Shown: piece after piece, positions 44,966-59,900 of the stretch
How positions within the stretch are numbered: the stretch's first letter is position 1
Layout of the letters: each line of letters begins with the position of its first letter
Source of the DNA: Apostichopus japonicus
Lineage: Eukaryota; Echinodermata; Holothuroidea; Aspidochirotida; Stichopodidae
Reading direction: 5' to 3'
DNA: 64,000 nucleotides
Assembly: GCF_037975245.1 (NCBI RefSeq)
Contig: NC_092563.1
Span: 26,258,960-26,322,959 of the forward strand
Position numbers and translations under genes: made by a program
The notes under the pieces: generated by a model
The model's database searches: none
What the model was told of the DNA's origin: nothing
The model's input: only the letters and a program-made list of their open reading frames with translations

Positions 44966-47900
44966 ATGTTGCCCAGATACTCACAGGATTTGGTTTATGC
45001 TGTGATTGCCCTCTGCCTGTCATCGGCATACATTTGTGGTATGAACTGGTCTTTATTCTTAATTTTTATGTCGTATTTCTAGCCGGTCACACAGCACTTT
45101 AAGCCGAGGAGTATTAAATTTACCAGCTTACGCTATAGCCTAGGTTTTGCAATAGGCCTTCAGTGTGCTAGTCTAGGCCGAAGTTAAAGAAACGTCTGAA
45201 GTTGTTATTATCGCGTGAATCATTAACACCAGCGGCAACTTGTAGCCATAACTTACATTATAACATGAACTAATCGCACGATTTGTTTCTACTCCTAGGC
45301 AGCATAAAAGAGCAGAAATTTGCATGATTAGAAGGAGTTTTAAATTTTGATTAAGGAAATAAATTATGCACACTTACAGTACACTTGACTTTAAGCAGTT
45401 AGGCCTTTGACAATAGGTACTGACATCAAATTTTAAACAACTAAACTAGTATTCACGTTGTAGGGAAGAGGGTGGGGAATTGGGTTGGTACATTGTTGGT
45501 TAAGCTAGTAAGTTGCATTCAATGATATAGAGAGTGTTTATTACAATTAATGTTCATGAGTTCTATTGATCTTGGCAAAGAGAGATAAAAAATGTTAACC
45601 ATGAAAGAACCTATTGTATGTACTTGAAATGGTTATGTGACATTGAGATCTGCATATATAGCTTTTCAATGTCGCGAACCATCTAATATTGTTAGTTATA
45701 TCAATCAATTTTGAATCTAAGTAATGAGTTGTCAATCAAGATTGCCATGCAAAGAATTTCACTGTGCATATTTACATATGCTTTCATCTGTTTCATAACT
45801 TCATTTCTGCAGATGGAGCATCTACAGGCAGCCTCTCTTTGGCCTCTTACTACAGTGATCATATGGTTCTCCAGATGGGCCCCAAATCTGCAATCATATG
45901 GGGTTATGCGAATGCTGGACAACAGATAGCTGTGACTTTCAAAGAACAAATTTACAAAGCTGTTGCAACACCAGGTGAATAATCAGTTCATTAGGATTGT
46001 ATGAATTATTCAACAATAACTTGTGGAAAGTTAACAGTATACTTCTTCACATAAAATGGATTTAGCATTTATTGCGACGCATTGCTTTCAACGTATTCAT
46101 CTCTCTGCAGTCTATAATATGGCATCTGGAGTTGCCAGTTTCCATTTATTCACTATATGGGGAAAAAACTGTTTATCAAAACCGTTTACTGTTTAACGGT
46201 CTTATTCCAGCACAGTCTGTTAGCCATATGTTCTTGCTTTCTAACTGGTCAGGTCTAAGTCTGAATGCTGCTAAAAATTCACTACATGGAAAGTTACGAC
46301 TTGTTCGTTCTATGTTCTCTTCTTATGTAAAACAATTTTCTCAACCAGTTTCTCCTCACGTGGAGTTAAACAACAAGTCTATCTTTCCCTTCTGAACTGT
46401 CATCAATCATCAATCATTTTATTATGTTAGTTCAACTATCATTATGATCTCCAGATGTTATTAGCTTCTTACCAGGGCAACTACAAGCTTGACATTGTGA
46501 TCTTGTGCTTTTTGTACTACATTTTTGTAGTAAAGTAATTGTGCCTAGATGCATGACTACCTTGCAGTAAATTTTATGTTCATACTGGTACAGTATATAT
46601 AATGTACTGTGTTAGTGAATTAAATGATTTCAGTTCCAGTATGAGGGACAAGGTCATATTTTAAGATATGAAAAGTAGCCAATTTCAAAAGGAAGGGGAG
46701 AGAGTGGATTAAGTTTTTTCCACATATTTTATGCTGGGGGAAGGGATTGAAGTGGGTGGACACTACCACATGGTCTTGTTGTACTCCAAATAGAGGAATG
46801 AAAGCAATTTATAAATACATGGTATACTTGTGAATACCACTTCCCCCCCCCAAAAAAAAGCCAATTTTTTTTTTATTAGTATCAACACTCCATGGAGGAC
46901 CTAATGCACAAAATATTAAAAATAAAGTTGCTGGTAACATTTCGATAGTCTGGTTTTCAAGATATCCATCTTTAAATAGCTTCATCTCTGCCATGCTCCT
47001 TTAAGATTTAAGTTGATGATAAATCAGCTCCTTAAGACAGGCTAATGTTAATGTCAATCCATTTTTGCATCACTTTCAATAACCCGAATAATATCTGTTA
47101 ACTTTTAACACATATCACAATAAGTTTTCTGCCTAAATTAACCCTTTCACTATAGGGCTGGACTTCTCAGGTTATACAAGAGAACGAGGAACTTGTATGA
47201 ATAAACTTGTTTGAATCCTATTTTAGCCAATATTTCAAAGGATCTGAATTGAATTATTATTATTACTTTATTGTTAATTACTTTCTTCCTTATTTCATCA
47301 TCTAGATACCTTCTACCCCAGTGCAGTATGGAAGGTGGCTCTTGACCCCACACCTCCCAGTGGTCCTTTTAATATCACCATAACTACCGTCACTGACCAC
47401 ATGTCAGAGGGAGAAGAAATCCTACTGCAAGACGTCCTGTTTGGTGACATCTGGCTATGTAGTGGACAGAGCAACATGGCCTTCCCTGTACCAGCTGTAC
47501 GTATCAAATAATTAGTTGCTTAGAGGTCACTTCAGAGTAGATGACTATTTAAAGGATATATGTTCTCATTATATATTTTGTTTCATTCTGAATACTGTCC
47601 AGATTCTGTAATACTTTCTGTGTGTAGACAGAGAAGTGTCCACCAGTAACATGCAGGAAATGTAATGAACACTTGCAAATAGTTGATGCCAAAAATATTT
47701 TCTAATAATTTTCTAATAATGGCTAATAGTGAAATATTTGGATTACTGTAGATTGTTTAGAGGATGCCAAAAATAAGTTTAGGAAACAAAATTCTACATT
47801 TTTGTAGTCATGTAGCCGTGGATTTATGAGTTATCAGTGCTGTCTATCTGCTTCACACAATAGCAATGAAAAATGGTAGAAAACACAGGTCGATTCATAT

Positions 47901-50900
47901 TGCAGTAGGGACGAAAGGAATTGTAGAATTTTAGCAAATAACATTTCAAACTAAAATACGTGTCTGTAGTTCTGTCAAAAGATTGTGCCTTAACACACTT
48001 CTCGCTGATAATGTATGCATTATGAAAGTCCATGAGCATAGGACTACAGGAGCCCAATTTGATTTGGAGGTGGGGTGGCGGGGGCTGTTAAGATTGCTCG
48101 AAAAATTGTAACTAATGTATGGAAGGGCGTACTGGTGAGATCCTCCTCACCATTGAAATTTAAATTCATTATAAGGAGTGCCATCAGTGATCATATCATC
48201 GTCTTGGACAGAGAAGGAGAGTATGGAATGTGAATTTGTGTCAAAATTCCACAACATCGATAGTCAGATTAATCTGGCAAGCTTAGAACTTTGGTCTGGT
48301 AACCTGTGGCTGAGTTTTTCTCTCATCAAACAAGATTATTGCAGTTTAGTGTTTTTGTTTTGCAGTGCCCAAAACAGTGTCAGTATATTGTCCAAATTTT
48401 TATGGATGTATCTTTTCGGGGTGGGGTGGGGGCACAGCCCCCCAGGCCTGCAAAGTACGCCTATGAGAAGTCCCTATAAATGATTTTCTGTAACCAATTA
48501 CACTCTCAAACAAGAGTTGCAACTCTGATGTTTTAGTCCGCCAAGCCTTATCAAAACCTAGTCTGATTGTAAATAGTAGGTAACTCCATAGAACACTGGG
48601 TTATCCTAAGGCTTTAAGTTAAAGACCAAGTCCCCTGTCGTACAGTAGCTTCATTCATAATATGACAGCGGTAGTAAAAATGTGATCACATTTAAATCCT
48701 TTTGTCTGACAAATATGTTTTATTGTTAATAAAACAAATTGCAAGATAAAATGGAATGTACTGCACTGCACTGCAATTTCAAAATGATTCAGTTTCGTTG
48801 TTAGTTCTGTTCAAAAATATAAATACTTTTAATATCAGTTGTACGAAGGATATTCATTACTGAATCCTGCGTATCACTTTTGCAAAAGGCTCACTTGAGT
48901 GCACTTTTCCACTTGCATGGTGCCGTGTTAAAACAGTATCAGTCAAAGTGTTCTTTAGAATGTCAGTGCCACCATAGGTTAATTCACTCACTGAAGGATG
49001 TTACATTATCATGAAAGGCTAACACTTCGCAACGTCTTTGCATGTTATAAGGTTGTGTCACTGAATAATTCAGCTAAAATAGATTGTCTTGGCTTTGAGA
49101 ACTTTCAGCTCTTTAAATTGTAGGTATACTAAAGGTCATTGTCGTAAGGTTGAAGAAAGTTTGTAATGAAGGTTAACATGTTTTGAAGAACTTCTTTTCT
49201 CAGAGGGTTTTTTGAAACAGTTCGATGATGGCTGTGACACTTCTAACAAACATCTGTGCAATAACATTCCTGCCAATCCCACACAGCCACACCCTACCAC
49301 AACCCACCCCTAAGAAATAGTGGGCTATAAAATGTTCCCTTGCAGCTTGGTTTAGAAAGTGGTACGGTAGTGTGTTTTTTTTCACTTCACAAGAACAACA
49401 CCTTTTCATGTAGACCTAAGAAATTTCAAGTTTTCCATCTAAACTATTAACGTTAGCTAATGAATGATGTATGTTATGTATGTATTTTAGATCCTCCTGC
49501 AAGCAGGAACTCGCGAAGAAGCCTCATTGGCTTATCAAAGCCGCATGCTGACCTAAGTCAGTCTCTTACATTCATATTTAACGTCCATGATTATGATATT
49601 GTCAATTGTCAACAACTCTGTAACTGGACTACAGTACATACATTAATCTTGGAGTGACTCGAACCAGGGACCTTATGATTGGAATGCACCGGCGTTAAAC
49701 ACTGAGCTAACACTAATGGCCTGTGCATAAACTCAGCGTCTGGTTCTGTGTGTCTGAAGAGCACATATTTTACTTCAATTGTATATTGCAAGAATCAATA
49801 AAGTTGATTAATATTGATCAATTTAGAAATTGACTGAGAAGCAAAACTAAGCCGCAAATCAAAGTATTACACCATTTACATGTAGTGGTAACAAAGAGTC
49901 TTCATATAAAATACTGTTTCTATGGTAAAAGAAGTATGTGTGTATTTGTATTTTATTCATTTCTTACAGTTCAACAAACGTTTAGGGCAAACACTGTTAT
50001 ATATCAGCAAGAATTAACTCAGTTTTTAGTCTTTTAAGGCACCAGCAAGCTTCAAATATTATTTAGAGACAAACACAGTAATTACAATATCAGACAATAA
50101 TATTGTATTTGATTCATAAATATGTTGCCATATAAATTGCTTTGTAAAGATCAAACAAGCTGAAGGTAAAATTATATTTTCAAGTCATATGCACAACTAG
50201 GATAACACAACGTGAGTGTATTTTCCTCAGTTTGTTTTTCAAGTATACAGCCCAGGAGGTGTTACAAGACATTTATGTTGTTAATTAATGTTAGATCATA
50301 CAAGAAAAACACAAAATAAAATATAAAAAATCGGAAATCTATTGTCTTTGTAAGTAAGGAATGAAACCCTAAGGGGCATCTAAATAGCATTTAACTGTTA
50401 TGGCTAGAGACCAACCATACACAGTGGAAAACCTATTTATTGTTGTATGGCCTCCAAACCGCTCTAATGCATCACAAAGAAACAGATTTGTGAAGTTTTA
50501 GGTCAAAGTATTGATAGATAATAATTGAGGATGAGATGAACCTATGAATTATGAATTATTGGTACTAATTTTTTATACAATCTTCTGGTTTTACTTTGTA
50601 TAGGTCTTGTTAACTTTTCATGCATAATTTAACTAATTTCATCTGTTGTATTATTAAATTATTATGAAATTATTATTGAATGAAAAGATAATGAAGAGCA
50701 TACAAGAGCAAACATGTTCAAAGCGTCGTTGATTTCGTCTATGGTACGTATACGACTTGCTTAGGGTTATTTTGTTATTCCACTATTCTGTAGTCACAAT
50801 TCAGAGAGGGCTATAAAACTAGACCTAATTGAAAACCTTGACAATGTAATTACACCAACCCAGAAAGTTTTACGGTCGGTTGCCTTTGTCGTCAGTAGAT

Positions 50901-53900
50901 AAAATATACAGTAATAAATAGACTTAAAAAGGAACTCTTTTTTTGAGCAGAAATAGGGAAAAACAATATGGATTTGGTTTGAGAGGTTTTTTTTAAATTT
51001 TGGTTTAGATTCAATAGCTACTACTCAAATAATCAGTCAACTACAGCCATAGGCGTAGGAGGCGGGGGGGGGGGGGCTGGGGGGCTGCAGCCCCCAACCA
51101 AAAATTTTTGTGAAAATTCGGGCAATATGCTGAGAATTTTTCGGGCACCTACTGAAAGAAAAATAATTTGCATTGTGTTTTTCAATGGTTAAACTGATAT
51201 TATTATATTCATTATTATTGTAACGACTTCCCCAATAATTGTAACCACTATGGAAGGGTAATAACACGCATAGGTGTACAAGGCGGGGGGAGGGGGGGGG
51301 GGGCAGGGGAGAGCGTTTTGTGTTATTTGTTTTGTGATATTAATATAGGCCTAATGATTTTCTTTATTTAGCATCATGATGCCCGAATATTTCCGTGTAA
51401 CACCACCGATTATCGACATCTTTGGCCACAGAAAAATCCCAGTAAACTGTTTTCTTTTTTCTAACTAGTCAATTGTATACCTGGACATCCCCAACATGAG
51501 TGTATATAGGAAACATTTTCTTTTTCATGGATGGTGGGGCGAGTGCCTACAAGCCTAGAAGTACAGGTTTATCATATTCTTTGTTATTTTTTATTCTTTC
51601 TTGTGAGACAAATTGCATTCTCACCCGACCGACACAGCGACATTATCCCGCCTACATGTCGTTGAACAATGAATGTTTTTTCTGGAGGTAGCTGAGTACT
51701 GTGTTAAAATAATAAATACTTAAACTAAATAAGAGCTTAAAAAATATAGTTTCCTATTTAGAATGTTTAGATGCAACTTGCAAGGCCTCAAAAGTGCCAT
51801 TTCCGGCAATCTGAGAGGCATTTTTTGCCCAAAAATTTCTTGAACGCTACGCGCCAACTGATGGTGGCGCTCCGCTTAGATAATGTCACGGGAACTTTCG
51901 GGCACAAAAGTTTCTGGCCCAAAACTGAAATGGTCCCGTACGCCTATGATAACACGGCAAATGATTGTATGTTATTGGCATGCGGTGCAATAACCGATGC
52001 ATGCCAATATGATATGAACATTAAGATGTTGAACGCGCGCGGAGCGCGCAAAAAAGTTTGGTTATATTTTTCGGGCAAGTCGTTACAGCCCCCCCCCCCC
52101 AATCAAATTGGGCTCCTACGCCTATGACTCCAGCATAAGTTCCAAATATTTTGCATAACGAGACTTATAACAGAATCGTTGCTTTTTCTTCTAATTTCAG
52201 GTTTTCAATGCATCACAAGTATTGAATGATTCCTATAATCACCCAAACATTCGATTACTTGCCGTGAAGCAGGTGTTTTCAACGACTCCGTACTATGACC
52301 TGAGCTCTTTATATGAACCGTGGTCTCTACCATCTCGCAGTTAGTATCTCTTTGTCCTTTCTGCATCTCATTCTCTTATTATTGCACCCTTTTGCATTTA
52401 TCAGTTCTTTATTGTTTTTTTGTTGTACAAAACATCATATCATTCATTATCATTTCTTTATTCCAGTATAAATTTACAGAGAAATTTATAAATAGGATAA
52501 AAATATAACAATATACAGTACATAAAAAAATAGGTTAAGACATATTAAAGGTTATGAGATTAAGATAATAATGAACGATAAAAAGCGTTACAAAAGTTAT
52601 CAAAATTAACAAGCTACAACAAAGGATGTAAGAAGCTATCTTTACCAGTTTACAAAGAGGGGCTGCTCTGTAAACAAGAGCCCAAGGGCACTGTGGTTCC
52701 TTGCTTGGGGTATATGACAATACACATAATATTATGAAGCAAGATTGGGCTGAAAAAGTCATTGTGGTCCTACATGTTCCCATAAAGTAACCAACACTAT
52801 AGCCAACACTTTTGTGATCACAAAATGTGATCGGATTTTTTATCAAAAGGCACTTTTGAGATCTAAATATGGCGTCGAAAATGTAAGAAATATAAGAGAC
52901 CTACAAGCGTGTCAACAGATATGATAACAATGGTGACCTCAGATGACATGACCTTTAAGTTTCAAAATGTTCCACCACCCCATTCACAACTTGTCCCAAA
53001 ATATCAACCATGTCACACCTTGGCATTGAGATTTAATTGCATTAAATGTCAAAAAATTAACTTTGAACTTGTTTGTAACTTCACACAAAGGTCACCCGGA
53101 GGTCAACCAATTGACATTTTTGATCGGTGAGACCTAAATAGAGCATGACTGTAAAATTTCAAACATTTTTTCTTTGCCCATTTTCTCCCCCCATAATACT
53201 ACTTTTTTAACATTAGCTGACCTTTGGTGACCTTGGATCACATGACCATTAAGTGTGAAAATATTCCCCTATACCATTTGCAACTTGTCCCAAAAAATCA
53301 ACCTTGTCACACCTTGGCACTGGGAGTTATTGCATTAAATATGTGAAAATTAACTTTGACCTCAAATAACTTCGCACACGAAGGTCAAATGGGGGTCAAC
53401 CTATTTACATTTATGATCAGAAGGTACCTTTAACATCTGAAAATAGCATCGAAACTGTAAAAATCCACAAAACACGAAAAGGTCACCAGAGGTCAAATTG
53501 AGGTCAAGGGTCACCCAGATGCGGGTCGACAATTGGATTACATTGAGGCAACTCCCAACCCTAACGGACATTTCGTTCTCAAGTTATTGCAAAAATACTA
53601 GTTTTTTATCATTAATTGACCTTTGGTGACCTCGGATCACATGACCGTTAAGTTTGAAAATGCTCCCCTATACCATTTGCAACTACTCCAAAAATATCAA
53701 CCTTGTCACACCTTGGAACTGGGAGTTATTGCCGTTTTAATATTTTCGGTTTTTGGACCATCACCGACCTTTGGTGACCTTTGTGGGCACCAGAAACAAT
53801 AGGGCACACCTTCTCCATATGGCGGATCTATAGTCCAAGTTTGGCCTCAATCCAACATTCCCTTATTGAGATAGAGCGTACCCAAGCAAGTGTCACAGAC

Positions 53901-56900
53901 ACACACACACACACACATACGCGCACACATACATACATACATACACACACACGCCAACCTGACTGCATAGGTTCCTTTTGCTAAAGCAAGGAACCAATAA
54001 AACGAGTTCTTAAAGAGTACAAATTCTAAAACATTATCAAAAACATTCAATAAAGACTTAAAGGACAAAAAACTACATGGGGAGCATTATGCACATTGGG
54101 TTAACAATTTGACCAGACTTGAATCCATCCTCGCACATTATTTCACCAAATGACAGTTGATTAGTTATAGCAGGTAATAAATAATGAGTATTATTGCATT
54201 TTTGAAATATCATCACCCAAATAAGTTTTGCATATTGTGTCAGAGACATGCAGGGACGTAGCCAGGGGGAGCAGGGGGTGCGACCGCTCCCCCTTTCAGT
54301 GTCGATTTTTTTATTATACTGTCGTTTTTTTTAGCATGGTATTTTGTCAGTGCTCTTTTGATATTGAATACTCGTCAGCTCCGTTAACTCGATTGTAATC
54401 GTTGTAACATTCACTCCTACTGATTCAACTACTTACTTAGTTTGGCAGATGCAATTTGCTAAATTTAGCTTATAGCCAATTACAAGCCTACAGTTGGCCA
54501 CTGCGTAATAAAATACATATTGCTTACCTAACCGCTTTCTATGGAATGTCACGAACTGTATGCACAACAACGTCGACAACGTTCGTTCAATAAGTCGTCC
54601 TAAGTTGTTGCACGAACAGCATGTTATGAAGCTAAGCTAGCAATCGTACGTGATACGCACTTCCTATAAATAATTATTACACTGCTAATACACTGCGATA
54701 ACGATATTTGTTTTTAGGCCACTGCATATCTGGCTGTATTACAAAATATGAAAGTTTATCTTGTCCATCAGTTAAGTTCGTCAAATGTATTAAAGTCCAG
54801 ACATTGGACAATAAACAAGAATCATCCTACTTGTAAAAGAGCACTATGTTTGTCTTTCTGATATATTATGTAAAAGAACATGAAAAAGAATTTAAACAGG
54901 AAACAAAATCTGCTGATATTGATATCATATGATCAGGGCGTAACCAGTATGTAGCACGATAGTTTCATTCAACACTCTTCCCGCCGAAAAAGACTATAGG
55001 ATCCGATTTTGTCAGATTTTTAACATGTAGTTAAGAACCCGTTTACGCAGATAATATTTCAGTTGAGAAAACACTTAAGAAATTTGCATCAGATGGTAAT
55101 CGTCGGATAGCTCTCGCCTTCTCTTATTAGGCTAACTTAAACATTTACTAGCTATACAGTTGTATCAAAGACATTTCTGGACTATCTTTGTATCTACAAG
55201 TATCAGAAGTTGAAAAGTAAGACTACTCTGTACATGTACCTTCAAGGGCTGCGGAACCGGGGGGCACAGGGGGTAAGTGCCCCCACTTTTTCTCAGGTTA
55301 AAATTGTGCCCTTTTTCTAAATAAAACTTGTACTCTTGATCACCTTATTAGGTCAGCGATATTTCAGTAAGAGATCTAATCCTAATTTACAACTATCAGG
55401 GGCGTAACCAGTATGTAGCACTGTTGGTCCGGGCCTACAATTTTTTTGGTCAAGTTATCTTTTTTATTAAAACACCCATAATTCAAATCCATAAGCTTGC
55501 TGGACGAGTTTAGAGTCTAGACAGGAAAAACTATTGAAATGAACGTAGCAAGATAATGGCTAAATTAGGTGACCTTTTCTTCTGTCATCTAGGCTTTCAT
55601 TCATATCGCGTGCCGTTTCATTCAATACTCTACCCGCCGAAAAAGACTAGGATACGATCTTGTCAGTTTTTTAACATGTAGTTGAGAACCCGTTTACGCA
55701 GATAAAATTTCAGTTGAGAACATTCCACAGTCAAATAAGCCTATCGTTGATTAACAGACTTTATATGTATAGAGCTGCAGCACTTTGTTGCCTGTTGTTG
55801 TCGCGATCGGCGTTCCAAGTTCCAAAACAGCCTTTTCGATAAACATTTACTAGCTACAGTTGTATCAAAGACAATTACTGGCTATGGTTGTATCAAAGAC
55901 ATTTCTGGCCTATCTTTGTATCTACAAGTATCAGAAGTTGAAAAGTAAGACCACTAAGACGGGGGGGGGGGGGGCGGGGGACGTTGATTGAGTGATGTGT
56001 ATACGCAAATAAGATAATACAATAAGATTTATAAAGGGTACTAAATATCAGGCTGCATCAGTCCAATCGAATTTCTGCAAAGTGCCGTTTGACGTCGGTG
56101 CCCCCCCCCCCAGATTAAAAGTGTTTCCGCCGCCCTTGTGTACCCTGCTAATTTTAATACATTATGTATTATTGAATTACGTACTATTTTAACTCGTTTG
56201 TTTTGGGGGTTTAAAAGTGATATTGAATGAGGTGTCTCAAGTTAGCAAGAGGCCAGGGAACCAGAATGAACATTCGGGAAGGGCCGTTTCCGGCCATCTG
56301 GGGGGTTTATAAAACCAAAAATTTTCTTGTACGTTCCGCGCCAACTTATGGTGGCGCTCCGCTCAGATAGTCGTGCCTACAACTTTGAAAATCCATATCA
56401 ATCGCAAAAAGTGCTCCCCCTTTCAATTTCCTGGCTACGTCGCTGGAGACATGCAACCAAGGCAAATCTACTTTTCGAAACATTTTTTTCCCTTCAAAAT
56501 ACCGAAGTTCCTTCAAAATACCGAATTTCTAATCAGGCATTACATACATGAAATGGACACAAGATGATCGCATGACATCAGTAGAGGGTGTTTCTCTAGG
56601 AATATTGTAAAGTGTCGCTTAAGCATATTTGTTTTAGTTGATTTTGGTTGATTGTCAATACTTAATTTCCTTAATAATTCAGTCCATGAGCTAGACCAGT
56701 CAAGTCAACAGGCATCCTCAGTTACCATATGTTATTATGGTCACTCTAGGTGGTTGATCTAATCGATCCTGATCAGTGACATTGTGGTCACTCTAGGTGG
56801 TTGAGCCAATGGAATCTACTAAGTGACATTGTGGTCACTCTAGGTGGTTGAGCCAATGGGATCTGCTAAGTGACATTATGGTCACTTGAGGTGGTTGAGC

Positions 56901-59900
56901 TAATGGAATCTGCTAAGTGACATCGTGGTCACTCTAGGTGGTTGATCCAATGGAAAATTATAAGAGACATTGTGGTCACCTAAGGTTGTTGAGCCAATGG
57001 AATCTGCTAAGTGACATTTTGTCACTTTAGGTGGTTAATCCAATGGAATACGATAAGTGACATTATGGTAACTTTAGGTGGTTGAGCCATTGAAATATGA
57101 TAAGTGACATTATGGTCACTTTAGGTGGTTGAGCCAATGGAATCTGATAAGTTACCTTACAGAAATTTCCATTTCATATTCATACCGAGAAAAAGCACAA
57201 GAAAGGTTGACGTGTCCATTTTTGTATCGTCATATAGTGATAGGTCCATTGTTGTCCACATGATTGCAATTGAAAGATTTTCCATTGGCTGGGTTTGCAC
57301 TTTGTGGTACTCTTTGTTTCCTTGACAGAAAGTCTTGACGGTTACAACAGTGAAAAATATCTATACTTCTCAGCTGTGTGTTACCTTTTCGGAGTTGAGT
57401 TACAACAGCATCTCGGGTACCCGGTTGGACTCATATCAGACAACTGGGGCGGTACCAACATTGAGTCTTGGTCTTCACCCGATGTTCTCAAGAATTGCAC
57501 AGCTTCAGTGTAAGATGTCTAAATGTTTGTCGTAAAAAGTGGACCTTTGTGACTCCACATACCCGTGTAGGCTGTAGAGTGTATGTGGTTTACGGAGGCC
57601 GTCCCAAATCGAGAGGGAAAATATCACAATACATACATGAACGAATTTTATTGCCAAAATATTGAAAAGTTGAACATGGTTTTGATTTGTTTTCCCATGC
57701 AGTCTCTCAGGCTGAAGATAATTATGAAAGTTGCAAAGTTAATCTCTGTGAGAGGATTGAAAAGTTATGAAAGTAAAACATTGACTACCAGCTGAAAGAT
57801 TTTGCTCCAGACAATTATTGAGTGTGATTCGCAAATAATTTTTGCACTATGATATGCTCTGCTGATAGCTGAAGGAAACTCTGCATTGTCACGACATTCC
57901 ATTGCCTCCATCTTATCGAGGAATATTATTCGGTATAACAGCAAAATATGAAATCAATGATCATATTCTCATATTTCATATGGAAATTAGAATAGAATAC
58001 TGACTTAAAATATGGAGAAAAAAAATGGTGGATTTTGTGTGCCAGAACAAAACTGATCTTTATCTCCTTAGTAACAAGCTTTAACAAGAGGCTGGGTAAT
58101 TCAGTTGGAAGGTGCACAGAACTTGAAATTCTGTGTCAATTACTGGATTTCTTGAGCCTTGCTCTAAGCCAAGGTTTATTTTTGCTCAGTATATGTCATA
58201 AACATGAAGTGAAACTTGAAGACCTTTAATCTTAACAATTGTTTTCTGTTTTCCAGGGATGAGAAGCCCAAGAAGGCTGTGAATAAGGTTGAGAAAATGG
58301 AAAAGAGAGGTCCGAAAAAAGATAGTGTATTATGGAATGCTATGATTCATCCATTGTTAAATTTCACCATCAAAGGAGTTTTATGGTATCAAGGTATGTC
58401 TGTCATTTTTCTACATTTATATATTAGGAACATCAAAGCATATATTCCTGCCTTTGAACTGGATTAGGTCACTTGGGAGCAATAAAAACAATTTGAGCAA
58501 ATTTGTCGTTTCTTTGGTGGGTATGGTCGGATGGGAAGGGTGTTGTACTATCGTGAGGTATAAAGGGAGTTGTTGTGTGTGTATTTGTGTCTTTTGGGGG
58601 AGGATAGAGGGGTGAGGATGTTGAAGATACTGAGAGAAGAGCAGTATTTTCAGTAAGATCTTGAGGCAATGAATAAGGAGATTGTGTTCAAAGGCCCGAA
58701 GGTTGATTTGGGTCGTTGGCTAGACCAAGGCTAGTTTCAAGCTGGCACTAAATGTGGAGTATTTTCTTCGTAAAAGTAAGATTTTATTTTATTATTTGTG
58801 CTGATATGTAACACGTAAAAACCTCAGAAGTATATATAGTTTTTTTGCAGACTATAAATGATAAACAATTAGAAATCTAACTAACTAATATGAAGTGTCC
58901 TTTCCCAAATCGTTTGTTTGACAGTTTTGACTGTAGAATGATTTGAAATGATTTCATCTTCTCTTGCAGGAGAAGCTAACGCCGCTGAATCCGATAGATA
59001 TGCTCGCTTGTTTCCTGCGATGATTAACGACTGGCGTCGTAAGTGGTATGAAGGGACGGGAGGAAACACCGAAGAAGCCTTCCCATTTGGATTTGTGCAG
59101 GTGAGGATGAAACAAACTGTATCTATCCTGGTTACAACCTTATAATTGCCATTGTTTAATGCCCTCAGTTTTGTCTGACCTTCTCTGAAACAATTCTTTC
59201 TAGACTAAATTTAAGATAAATAAGAATGATTTAGCCCCAACTGATGATGGAGGTTGGGGTTCTTAACCCCACGTCTCCCACCCCTTACCTTTGGAGGTTG
59301 GGGTTCATGGCCCCACTGCTCCCACCCTTTACATTTGGAGGTTGGGGTTCATGGCCCCACTGCTCCCACCCCATACCTCTGGGTCAAGAGTGCATACTGT
59401 TTTGTCATCAATTGAAATAATGTGGTATTTCTGTGATAATCTTTCAGCTGTGTACTTCTAACCATCCTTTGAAAAATCCATCATTGGATTATCCATTAAT
59501 CCGCCGGGCTCAGACTGCGGATTGCGGTTATGTTCCTAATCCTAAGATGCAAAAAGTGTTCATGGCTGTGTCGTTGGACCTGCCTGATCCTGAACCGAAC
59601 AATCATGGGTAAGTGGACTGTTAGAGTTATTGTTATATCGGTTAATGTGACTTTACATTCTTCATCGTGGATAATCATTCATTTCTAATTATTGTATTCA
59701 ATCATCTATCCTAATTTCTTTGCATCCTTGCCCTCCTGTTCTCTGGCCAGCCCCCATCCTCACCTCGCCAATCTCAGATACCTAGTTGCCCCCTCCCTGT
59801 TGCCATGTTTCCAAATCTGGTCTGTCCTTTCGTTAAGTGGTTCTTTCTAGCAAGTGAAGTTACAATCTGACATGTATCTTCACACATGTCATAACAGTGT

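Noticed and set aside
46072-46395. 107-codon plus-strand frame in SIAE intron 2
   Set aside because: I see no domain and no neighbouring exon, and it lies inside a well-framed intron.
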